A stretch of DNA of 64,000 nt from DASQUK01 sp046723645 (GTDB lineage Bacteria; Actinomycetota; Acidimicrobiia; Acidimicrobiales; VFJN01): positions 1 through 64,000 of the forward strand of contig JBKOUY010000044.1 in the NCBI GenBank assembly GCA_046723645.1. Direction: 5' to 3'. How positions within the stretch are numbered: position 1 is the first letter of the stretch; each line of letters opens with the position of its first letter. A program made the translations under genes and the position numbers. The notes under the pieces are model-generated. The model ran no database searches. It was given only the letters and a program-made list of their open reading frames with translations, and was not told the DNA's origin. Shown here one piece after another: positions 24,254 through 31,652 of this stretch.

Positions 24254-24287
24254 TTGCGTCTCGCAATACTCCAGCGCAGTCTGGAGT
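24254..24287. promoter_or_regulatory. Two adjacent palindromes upstream of the MFS exporter (TetR operator candidates)
   Basis: TTGCGTCTCGCAA (24254-24266) is followed at once by ACTCCAG (24268-24274), 6 nt, and CTGGAGT (24281-24287). Both lie in the short leader of the MFS-tetR operon, where its own TetR would be expected to bind. Confidence 0.5.
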
Positions 24288-24324
24288 GACCGGGACCGCC
24301 CGACCCGACATCCGCGGAGGCTCC

Positions 24325-26088
24325 ATGCTCACCCGAACCGGCTCCGCCGCGACGCACAGGTCCGACACCCACCGCTGGATCGTCCTCGGGACGATGTGCC
24401 TGAGCCTGTTGTTGATCGTGATGGACAACACGATCGTCAACGTCGCGCTGCCGACGTTGCAGCGCGACCTCGACGCCAGCACGACGCAGCTGCAGTGGGT
24501 CGTGGACGCCTACATCCTGGTCTTCGCCGGCCTGCTCCTCACCATGGGCTCGCTCGGCGACCGGTTCGGCCGCCGGGGTGCCCTGGCCTTCGGACTGTCG
24601 ATCATGGGCGCGGCGTCGATCCTGTCGTCGTTCGCCAACACGGCCGACCAGCTCATCACCACCCGGGCGCTGATGGGCGTCGGCGGAGCACTGATCATGC
24701 CCGCCACGCTCTCGATCATCACGAACGTGTTCACCGATCGCCGCGAGCGCGCCCAGGCGATCGCCATCTGGGCCGCGACGGCCGGCGCCGCCGTCGCCAT
24801 CGGCCCCGTCACGGGGGGCTGGCTGCTGGAGCACTTCTGGTGGGGGTCGGTCTTCCTCGTGAACGTGCCGGTCGTGGTGGTCGCACTCGTGCTCGGCCAG
24901 CTGTTCGTGCCCACGTCGCGGGACCCCTCGGCGCCTCCCGTCGACGTGGTCGGCGCCCTCCTGTCGATCGCCGGGCTGGTGGTGCTGGTGTGGGCGATCA
25001 TCGAGGGACCCGGTGGCTGGACCGATCCCGAGATCCTCGGCGCCTTCGCCCTCTCGGCCGTGCTGCTCGGCATCTTCGTCGTGTGGGAACGGCGGACCCG
25101 CTTCCCGATGCTCGACATCAGCTTCTTCCGCAACCCCAGGTTCAGCGCCGCGTCCGCGGCGGTCATGCTCACGTTCTTCGCCATGTTCGGCTCGCTGTTC
25201 CTGCTCACACAGTTCCTGCAGTCGATCCTCGGCTACACGCCGCTCGAGGCGGGCATCCGGTTGCTGCCGATGGCGGGCGTGATGCTGGTCATCTCGCCGC
25301 TCAGCGCCAAGGTGGTCGAGCGGATCGGTTCGAAGATCGTGGTGGCGACCGGGCTGTCGGTTGGGGCGGTGGGGCTCATCATCGCCAGCCGGCTGACCGC
25401 CGGCGCCAGCTATCCCGAGGTGCTCGTGGCGCTCGTTGTCCTGGCGGCCGGCCTGGCGCTCGTCATGCCGCCGGCCACCGAGTCGATCATGGGGTCGCTG
25501 CCGCTCGCCAAGGCGGGCGTGGGCTCGGCGGTCAACGACACCACCCGCCAGGTGGGCGGCGCCCTGGGCGTCGCCGTGCTGGGGTCCGTGATGAGCTCCA
25601 CGTACGGTCCTCGGGTGACCGAGGCGATCAGCGGGCTCCCGGTGTCATCGGAGCAGGCCACGGCGATCCACGACCAGATCGGCGCCGCCATGCGGGCCGC
25701 GGCCGAGATCGGCGGACCGGCGGGCCGCACGCTCGCGGACGTCGCCTCTCGTGGCTTCGCCGACGGCATGAGCACGGCGTTCGTCATCGGGGCCGCGGCC
25801 CTGGTGCTCGGGGCGACGATCGTGGCCCTCTTCCTGCCGGCCCGGGCCCCCGACCACGAGGCACTGGTTCCGGCCGGCGCCACGGCCGGCGCCGCGGCCG
25901 CCGCGATGGCTGGCGACGGCGGCGGGGTGGCCGGCGATGGCCATGCGTCCGACGGAGGAGCGGCCGCCGGCCATGGCGGGGCGCCCGACGCCGGGGTCGT
26001 TCCGGGGGACGGGCGCGGAGGGTCGGCCGCGGGGGTCGTCCCGGCTCCGCCGGTCCCGGCAGCGTCTCCCGACCCGGAGCCGCGATGA
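24325..26088 (+). CDS. MFS drug exporter, DHA2 (14-TM) family
   Basis: 587 aa from ATG 24325, with GCGGAGG 4 nt upstream. An in-frame GTG at 24286 would overlap the palindrome and is not favoured. TM1 is RWIVLGTMCLSLLLIVMD, followed by NTIVNVALPTLQRDL with the DHA2 motif D1. LGDRFGRRGAL is motif A, and ALMGVGGALIMPATLSII is motif C, which marks exporters. About 14 spans precede a 60-residue Gly/Ala/Asp-rich low-complexity C-terminal tail. It should be a proton-driven drug or metabolite exporter under the TetR gene that overlaps its stop. Confidence 0.94.
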   Translation: MLTRTGSAATHRSDTHRWIVLGTMCLSLLLIVMDNTIVNVALPTLQRDLDASTTQLQWVVDAYILVFAGLLLTMGSLGDRFGRRGALAFGLSIMGAASILSSFANTADQLITTRALMGVGGALIMPATLSIITNVFTDRRERAQAIAIWAATAGAAVAIGPVTGGWLLEHFWWGSVFLVNVPVVVVALVLGQLFVPTSRDPSAPPVDVVGALLSIAGLVVLVWAIIEGPGGWTDPEILGAFALSAVLLGIFVVWERRTRFPMLDISFFRNPRFSAASAAVMLTFFAMFGSLFLLTQFLQSILGYTPLEAGIRLLPMAGVMLVISPLSAKVVERIGSKIVVATGLSVGAVGLIIASRLTAGASYPEVLVALVVLAAGLALVMPPATESIMGSLPLAKAGVGSAVNDTTRQVGGALGVAVLGSVMSSTYGPRVTEAISGLPVSSEQATAIHDQIGAAMRAAAEIGGPAGRTLADVASRGFADGMSTAFVIGAAALVLGATIVALFLPARAPDHEALVPAGATAGAAAAAMAGDGGGVAGDGHASDGGAAAGHGGAPDAGVVPGDGRGGSAAGVVPAPPVPAASPDPEPR

Positions 26089-26756
26089 CCGACCTCGAGC
26101 CGGTCGGGGGCACGCCGGTCGGGGGCACGCCCGAAGCCGGTGATCTCCTGGCCGGCGAGGACGAGCCCGTCCTCCGCCGGCCCGGCCGTCCCCGCGACGC
26201 ACGTGCCGACGAGGCGATCCTCGACGCCGCCCTCGAGGTGCTGGCCGAGGTGGGACCGGCCCGCTTCACCGTCGACGAGGTCGCGGCCCGGGCGGGCTGC
26301 GGCAAGGCGACCATCTACCGCCGCTGGCGGTCACGGGGTGCCCTGTTGCTCGATACCGGGCACCATCGCCTCGGCCTCCGCGTCACCGACCCCGACACGG
26401 GCTCGGTGCGCGACGACCTGGTCACGATGCTGGGCGAGCTGGCCCGGAAGATGCGAGACACGCTGGCGGGCAAGGTCATGCCCGCCGTGGTGGCCGAGGC
26501 CGCGGTCAACCCCGAGATGCGCGCGGTCCTGGCGGCGTTCGTCCACGACCGGCGGAAGCCGGCTTTCAACGCCATCTCCAGGGCCGTGGGCCGGGGTGAG
26601 CTGCCCGACGACACCGACATCGATCTTGTCCTCGACCTGCTGGGCGGGCTCGTGTACTTCCGCGTCATGCTCGCCGACGACCCGCCCGACGATGCCGTCG
26701 TCGCCACGGTCGTCGACACCGTCCTCGCCGGCATCCGCCCGACGGCCGGCGGTTGA
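26085..26756 (+). CDS. TetR-family transcriptional regulator of the MFS exporter
   Basis: 223 aa from ATG 26085, overlapping the exporter stop (ATGA). After a flexible N-terminal stretch of about 30 residues, AILDAALEVLAEVGPARFTVDEVAARAGCGKATIYRRW is the canonical TetR helix-turn-helix. The C-terminal ligand domain has LRVTDPDTGSVRDDL and the TetR_C-type ending. It probably represses its own operon through the palindromes at 24254-24287 and is released by an exporter substrate. Confidence 0.94.
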   Translation: MTDLEPVGGTPVGGTPEAGDLLAGEDEPVLRRPGRPRDARADEAILDAALEVLAEVGPARFTVDEVAARAGCGKATIYRRWRSRGALLLDTGHHRLGLRVTDPDTGSVRDDLVTMLGELARKMRDTLAGKVMPAVVAEAAVNPEMRAVLAAFVHDRRKPAFNAISRAVGRGELPDDTDIDLVLDLLGGLVYFRVMLADDPPDDAVVATVVDTVLAGIRPTAGG

Positions 26757-26800
26757 GCGCCCGGGCCGGCGCGCCGATCGCCGACCACGCCGGCGGCGAT

Positions 26801-27667
26801 TCAGGCCAGGCGGCGGCGCCGGGCCTCGACCAGGGCGGCCCCCGGGCGGGTGGGCGAGATCAGGAGCGCCGCGGCCGTCGTCGCCTCGCTCACGCCGCCG
26901 CCTCCCCCGGCGGCCAGCACCAGTGACACCGGGGGCGCGACGGTGACCTCCAGCGCCAGGCCCAGTGCACCCCGCGTCAGGTCCAGCGCCGTGGTGTCCG
27001 CCGGCGCCGGCCCGAACGACCGCACGTCGGCCCGCCGCAGCAACACCGGCTCCGCCAGGGCCAGCGGATCGTGTACGACCACGCCGCTGGGCACGAACAC
27101 CAACCAGCGCCGCGCCAGCGTGTGCAGCGACCGGACCGCCACGGCCGCGGCCGGGAGCCCGATGGCCAGCGCCAGCGCACCCACCAGCCACTGCCGGGCG
27201 GCGAGCAGCAGGGGGCCGGCGGCCACGCCCGCGGCCGCCACGGCCCACGCCAGGACCAGCGGCCCGGCGAGCAATGGCCCGGGTACGCGCAGCGGCATCC
27301 GCCGTTCGTCGCCGTAGGACGAGCCCGCCACGAACGCCTCGCCCGTGCCGGGCCAGAAGGCAGCGAGCGCGGCCACGAGGGCCCCGACCAGGCCCATCAC
27401 CGTTGCCGTCGACGGCCCGTCGGCAACGATGGCGGCCACGGCGGCCACCACCGCCGCCGGTGCTGCCACCCGGAGGGCGGTCAGGCTCACCGTCGAGGGC
27501 ACCAGCGTCGCCACCAGCACGACGGCCCAGCCGGCCCACAGACCGATGCTGACGACCAGCTGGACAGGCCGGCTGGCGCTATCCAGGGCACCGCCCACGG
27601 CGGGGCCCAGGAGCACCGGGACGACGAACCAGGTGACACGCGCCGGCCAGGCGCCGAGGGATCCCAC
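26801..27667 (-). CDS. Hypothetical polytopic membrane protein
   Basis: 288 aa from GTG 27667. An upstream ATG at 27754 would add a Pro/His/Arg-rich segment with no resemblance to a signal, so the shorter form is preferred. Six hydrophobic spans occupy the first 190 residues (for example VTWFVVPVLLGPAVGG and VSIGLWAGWAVVLVATLV). A soluble C-terminal part then contains RWLVFVPSGVVVHDP and VLLRRADVRSF, reminiscent of bacterial PH-like membrane proteins. Family uncertain. Divergent from the metE-like gene. Confidence 0.75.
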   Translation of the reverse strand: MGSLGAWPARVTWFVVPVLLGPAVGGALDSASRPVQLVVSIGLWAGWAVVLVATLVPSTVSLTALRVAAPAAVVAAVAAIVADGPSTATVMGLVGALVAALAAFWPGTGEAFVAGSSYGDERRMPLRVPGPLLAGPLVLAWAVAAAGVAAGPLLLAARQWLVGALALAIGLPAAAVAVRSLHTLARRWLVFVPSGVVVHDPLALAEPVLLRRADVRSFGPAPADTTALDLTRGALGLALEVTVAPPVSLVLAAGGGGGVSEATTAAALLISPTRPGAALVEARRRRLA

Positions 27668-27790
27668 GGGCCGGGAGATTTGCCGATGGTGGCGTCGGCT
27701 GGCTATTCCAGGCGGCGGGTGTAGCCGAGTGGGGGATGAGGTGACGAGGAACATGCCGCCGCGCCGGGGCGGGAGTCAGCGAGGGATGGC

Positions 27791-28798
27791 ATGAGGGAGG
27801 TGCTGCTCCCGATCGGTCTGGCGACCGGCATCGGCAGCCTCCCGCACGAGGATCCGCGCGCAGCCGCCGAGTTCGCGCTCGACCGCCAGCCGCGGCTGCC
27901 GGCGGCGCCGTCCCTGCCCCGGCGGTCGCCGGTCGAGGGCATGATCCCGCAGGCGGCCTGGGGCATCGCCGGGGTGCTGGTCCTGCCGGACGGTTCGCTG
28001 CTGGTCGACGAGTCGGTCATCGACCCCGCCCTGCCGCTCACCGAGTCGGCGCTCGACGCCGAGCCGTTCGTCGGGCTTCGCACGTTCCTCGATGCCGTCG
28101 CCGGCCGTGTGGCACCGTTCAAGGTGCAGCTCACGGGGCCGGTGACGCTGGGCCTGGCCCTCCACGCCGTCGGTGCCCCGCCCGAGCGTGCCTTCGCCGT
28201 CGCGGCCATGGCCGTCGAGGCTCGGACCCGCGAGCTGGTGGCGGCGGCCCGCCGCGCCGCCCCCGGCGCCACCACGGTGGTGTTCCTCGACGAGCCCGGG
28301 TTGATCGCGGCCCTCGAGCCCGGCTTCCCCTGGCCGGTCGACGACACGCTCGACCTCGTGTCCTCGGCGCTGGCGCAGATCGAGGGCCACGCGATCGCCG
28401 GCCTGCACTGCTGCGGCCGTGCGGACTGGCAGGCGATCCTCCAGGCCGGCCCGCAGATCCTGTCGCTGCCCGTCGACGCCGGCGCCCGCGATCACGCCGG
28501 GGCGTTCGCCGGCTTCCTGGAGCGGGGCGGATGGATCGCCTGGGGTGCGGTGCCCACGGACCGGCCCCTCGGCGACGGCGCCGACATCCTCTGGCGCCGG
28601 CTCATGGGCGAGTGGGACGTGCTCATCGACGGCGGCTGCGACCCGTTGCTCCTGCTCCAGCAGGGGATGGTGACGCCCGCCTGCGGGCTGGCCGGGCTCG
28701 ATCCGCTCCAGGCGGACCGGGTGCTCGAGCTCGCCGGCCACCTCGCCCATCGGATCGAGGCCGAGGCGCTGGACGCCGGCCTCAACGTCGGCGCCTGA
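27791..28798 (+). CDS. MetE C-terminal-like methyltransferase (core methionine synthase family)
   Basis: 335 aa, a single barrel equivalent to the catalytic half of cobalamin-independent methionine synthase. LATGIGSLPHEDPRAA is the standard opening. The zinc ligands appear as GLHCCGRADW (His, Cys) and the late TPACGLAGLD (Cys). VQLTGPVTLG is the substrate-side motif. Short MetE-like proteins of this kind lie next to ligA in other actinobacteria too, as Rv3015c does in M. tuberculosis. Methyl donor and acceptor are not established. Confidence 0.85.
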   Translation: MREVLLPIGLATGIGSLPHEDPRAAAEFALDRQPRLPAAPSLPRRSPVEGMIPQAAWGIAGVLVLPDGSLLVDESVIDPALPLTESALDAEPFVGLRTFLDAVAGRVAPFKVQLTGPVTLGLALHAVGAPPERAFAVAAMAVEARTRELVAAARRAAPGATTVVFLDEPGLIAALEPGFPWPVDDTLDLVSSALAQIEGHAIAGLHCCGRADWQAILQAGPQILSLPVDAGARDHAGAFAGFLERGGWIAWGAVPTDRPLGDGADILWRRLMGEWDVLIDGGCDPLLLLQQGMVTPACGLAGLDPLQADRVLELAGHLAHRIEAEALDAGLNVGA

Positions 28799-28803
28799 GG
28801 TTT

Positions 28804-28937
28804 CGTTTCGCAACCAGAGGTTGCGAGACGAGGTTTGGGCCGCCGCCGCGCGGCGGCGTCGATTCCCGGTCGCTCGACCGGCGGAGCCGGATCGAGCGAC
28901 GTGTGGGGGCTCCGCCGGGAGGCTCTGCCCCCCACAC
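28804..28937 (+). other. Cascade of four hairpins between the metE-like gene and ligA
   Basis: H1: CGTTTCGCAACC (28804) and GGTTGCGAGACG (ends 28830), loop AGA. H2: the 18-bp palindrome 28841-28858. H3: GTCGCTCGACCGG and CCGGATCGAGCGAC at 28869-28900, loop CGGAG. H4: GTGTGGGGG (28901) and CCCCCACAC (ends 28937) enclosing a small CTCC/GGAG stem. No U tract follows, so it is not a classical intrinsic terminator. It may be a structured leader, a terminator cluster or a repeat element. Confidence 0.7.
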
Positions 28938-28978
28938 CCCCCGCCTGGTGTCGCCGGAGGATCGTGCGGCTCCGTCGG

Positions 28979-28984
28979 TACTCT
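28979..28984 (+). promoter_or_regulatory. Leaderless -10 box of ligA
   Basis: TACTCT, 7 nt before ATG 28992. If it is used, the hairpin cascade just upstream is not part of the ligA message. Confidence 0.6.
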
Positions 28985-28991
28985 GCCCGTC

Positions 28992-31070
28992 ATGGCTGAC
29001 CGGGAGATCGAGGAGCGGGCCGAGGCCTTGCGCGCGGAGATCCGGGAGCACAACCGGCGGTACCACGTTCTCGACGACCCCGTCATCAGCGACGCCGAGT
29101 TCGACGAGCTGGTGCGCCGGCTACGGGCGCTCGAGGAGGAGTTCCCCGAGCTGATCACGCCCGACTCGCCGACCCAGCAGGTCGGCGGGGCGCCCGTCAC
29201 GACGCTGTTCGCCCCCGTCGTGCACGGCGTGCCGATGATGAGCCTCGACAACGCCTTCGACGAGGCCGAGCTGAGGGCCTGGGTCGAGCGGCTGCACCGG
29301 CGACTGGCGGGCGCCCCTGTGGCCTCGGGCGACGGTGGCGACGAACCCGGCAGCGAGGAGGTCGGCTACGTCTGCGAGCTGAAGATCGACGGACTCGCCA
29401 TCTCGGTTCGCTATGAGAACGGCCGGTACGTGCGGGCCGCCACACGCGGCGACGGGCGCACGGGCGAGGACGTCACCGAGAACGTCCGCACCCTCGACCA
29501 GGTGCCCCAGCGCCTGGGCAAGGGCGCGCCCGCCGTGCTCGAGGTGCGGGGCGAGGTGTACATGGCCCTGTCGGCCTTCAACGCGCTGAACGAGCGCCAG
29601 CTGGACGCCGGCGCCCGGCCCTTCGTCAATCCCCGCAACGCCGCCGCCGGAGCGCTGCGCCAGAAGGACCCCAAGGTGACGGCGAGCCGGGAGCTGTCGC
29701 TGTGGACGTACCAGCTCGGGGAGCTGGACGGCGGCCCCGGGCTCTCCAGCCACCACGAGACGCTGGAGTGGATGGCGGCGCTCGGCTTCCCCGTGAACCC
29801 GGAGATCCGCCGTGTGAGCGGTCCCGACGAGGTCCTGGCGTACGGCCTTCACTGGCAGGAGCACCGCCACGACCTCGACTACGAGATCGACGGCGTGGTG
29901 GTCAAGGTCGACGACCTGGCCCGGCGCGAGCTCCTGGGATCCACGAGCAAGGCGCCCCGCTGGGCCCTGGCGTACAAGTTCCCGCCCGAGGAGCGCACCA
30001 CTCGACTCAACGACATCCTTGTCTCCATCGGCCGCACGGGACGCGCCACGCCCTACGCGGTGCTCGAGCCGGTGTTCGTCGGCGGCGTCACGGTGGGCCA
30101 GGCAACCCTCCACAACGAGGACCAGGTGAAGGCAAAGGACGTCCGGCCCGGGGACAAGGTGATCGTCCGTCGGGCGGGCGACGTGATCCCCGAGGTCGTC
30201 GGCGCGGTGGTCGCCGAGCGGCCGGAGGGGCTCGAACCGTGGACGTTCCCCACGGAGTGCCCGTGCAGCATCCGGTCCCACCTCGTGCGGACCGAGGGCG
30301 AGGCCGAGCACCGCTGCATCCACCCCGAATGCCCCTACCAGCGCCAGGGGGCGATCGAGCACTTCGCCGGCCGCGGCGCCCTGGACATCGACGCGCTCGG
30401 CACCAAGCGGATCGCCCAGCTCATCGCCGAGGGCATGGTGCAGAGCGTCGCCGACCTCTACGACCTCGACTGGGACCGGGTCGAGAAGCTCGAGCGCATG
30501 GGTGCCCTGTCGACGTCCAACCTGCGCGCCTCGATCGACGCGTCGCGGTCCAGGCCCGTGGAGCGGCTGCTCGTCGGCCTGAACATCCGGCACCTCGGGC
30601 CGGCCGGCGCCGAGGCGCTCGTGGCGGCGTTCGGCGACCTCGATCGCATCATGGGTGCGTCGGTGGAGGAGCTGGCGGCGGCCGACGGGGTCGGCCAGGT
30701 CATCGCGGAGTCAGTGCAGGCATGGTTCGCCGACCCCGCCAACCGCGAGCTGATCGAGCGGCTGCGCGCCGCGGGGCTCAACTTCGTCGGGTCGGCGACC
30801 GGCGCCGGCAACGGCGGGATCAAGACGCTGGCCGGCCGGACCGTGGTCGTGACCGGAACCCTCGAGGGCTTCACGCGCGAGGAGGCCGAGGCCGCCATCA
30901 AGGCCCGGGGCGGCAAGTCGCCCGGCAGCGTGTCCGGCAAGACGACTGCGGTGGTGGTAGGCGAGGGACCCGGGGCGTCGAAGCTCAGCAAGGCCGAGGA
31001 GTTGGGCGTCCCGATCCTCGACGAGGGGGGATTCCGCGAGCTGCTCGAAACCGGGGAGCTGCCCGCCTAG
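28992..31070 (+). CDS. ligA: NAD-dependent DNA ligase LigA
   Basis: 692 aa from ATG 28992. Domain Ia begins at ALRAEIREHNRRYHVLDDP. The adenylation motif CELKIDGLAISVRYENG has the active Lys. An OB fold, a zinc finger near residues 420-445, helix-hairpin-helix repeats and a C-terminal BRCT domain (GRTVVVTGTLEGFTREEAE) follow. It seals nicks in replication. The zinc finger reads ECPCSIRSHLVR...HRCIHPECPYQ, with the first two Cys as C-x-C rather than the usual C-x2-C. Confidence 0.97.
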   Translation: MADREIEERAEALRAEIREHNRRYHVLDDPVISDAEFDELVRRLRALEEEFPELITPDSPTQQVGGAPVTTLFAPVVHGVPMMSLDNAFDEAELRAWVERLHRRLAGAPVASGDGGDEPGSEEVGYVCELKIDGLAISVRYENGRYVRAATRGDGRTGEDVTENVRTLDQVPQRLGKGAPAVLEVRGEVYMALSAFNALNERQLDAGARPFVNPRNAAAGALRQKDPKVTASRELSLWTYQLGELDGGPGLSSHHETLEWMAALGFPVNPEIRRVSGPDEVLAYGLHWQEHRHDLDYEIDGVVVKVDDLARRELLGSTSKAPRWALAYKFPPEERTTRLNDILVSIGRTGRATPYAVLEPVFVGGVTVGQATLHNEDQVKAKDVRPGDKVIVRRAGDVIPEVVGAVVAERPEGLEPWTFPTECPCSIRSHLVRTEGEAEHRCIHPECPYQRQGAIEHFAGRGALDIDALGTKRIAQLIAEGMVQSVADLYDLDWDRVEKLERMGALSTSNLRASIDASRSRPVERLLVGLNIRHLGPAGAEALVAAFGDLDRIMGASVEELAAADGVGQVIAESVQAWFADPANRELIERLRAAGLNFVGSATGAGNGGIKTLAGRTVVVTGTLEGFTREEAEAAIKARGGKSPGSVSGKTTAVVVGEGPGASKLSKAEELGVPILDEGGFRELLETGELPA

Positions 31071-31087
31071 TGGCCCCCCTCGAAATC

Positions 31088-31534
31088 TCACACCACCGTG
31101 AAGCACCAGGGGATCTGGCGGGCGGCGTCGCGGCCCTCGGCGATCGGCCAGACGACCGCCGTGACGCAGTTCAGCCCGGCCCGCAGCTGCTCGACCACCT
31201 TGCCGTCGCCGGGCGTGAACTCGATCCGGGCCAGCTCGGGGGTCAGCTTCAGCTGGTCCGCCGGGATCTCGACGTCGTTGAGCACGATCGTGCCCTCCCA
31301 GCCGGACAGCAGGTCGACGCCGACTGTCGCCTGCTGCGGCACCTGGCTGTTGGGCGCCGGGATGCGCTGCTCGACGATGTCGTTGCCGATCGCGTCCGAC
31401 GTCCCCAGCTGGTCGTCGCCTTCGTCGCTGGTGGCGAAGTAGGCCGCCACGAACGCGCTGATGGCCAGCGCGAGCACGAAGATGGCCACAACCTTGAAGC
31501 GCGTGCTGTACGGGGAGCTGGTGGTGCTGGCCAT
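31088..31534 (-). CDS. Hypothetical single-pass membrane protein
   Basis: 148 aa from ATG 31534. A short cytoplasmic N terminus, MASTTSSPYSTRFK, is followed by a helix, VVAIFVLALAISAFVAAYF. An outer domain of about 110 residues contains VEQRIPAPNSQVPQQATVGVDL and two Cys (GLNCVTA, PWCFTVV) that could pair. I do not recognise the family. It is divergent from the PASTA kinase gene and could share its promoter region, but no functional link is shown. Confidence 0.75.
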   Translation of the reverse strand: MASTTSSPYSTRFKVVAIFVLALAISAFVAAYFATSDEGDDQLGTSDAIGNDIVEQRIPAPNSQVPQQATVGVDLLSGWEGTIVLNDVEIPADQLKLTPELARIEFTPGDGKVVEQLRAGLNCVTAVVWPIAEGRDAARQIPWCFTVV

Positions 31535-31640
31535 TGCGGTGGCCCATCGTCGCACGGCGGGTGCGCCGGGCGGTAACCGACCGCACCCGCACGCCCGACC
31601 CCGATCGCCGCCCCTGATGGCGTCGGTCTTCGACCGACCG

Positions 31641-31646
31641 TAACCT
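31641..31646 (+). promoter_or_regulatory. Leaderless -10 box of the PASTA kinase
   Basis: TAACCT, 6 nt before GTG 31653. It selects that GTG over the ATGs at 31659 and 31668. Confidence 0.6.
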
Positions 31647-31652
31647 TTCGGC

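Noticed and set aside
25850..26088. Gly/Ala/Asp-rich low-complexity end of the exporter as a separate repeat element
   Set aside because: It is in frame with the exporter and shows no exact repeat unit; treated as a protein tail.
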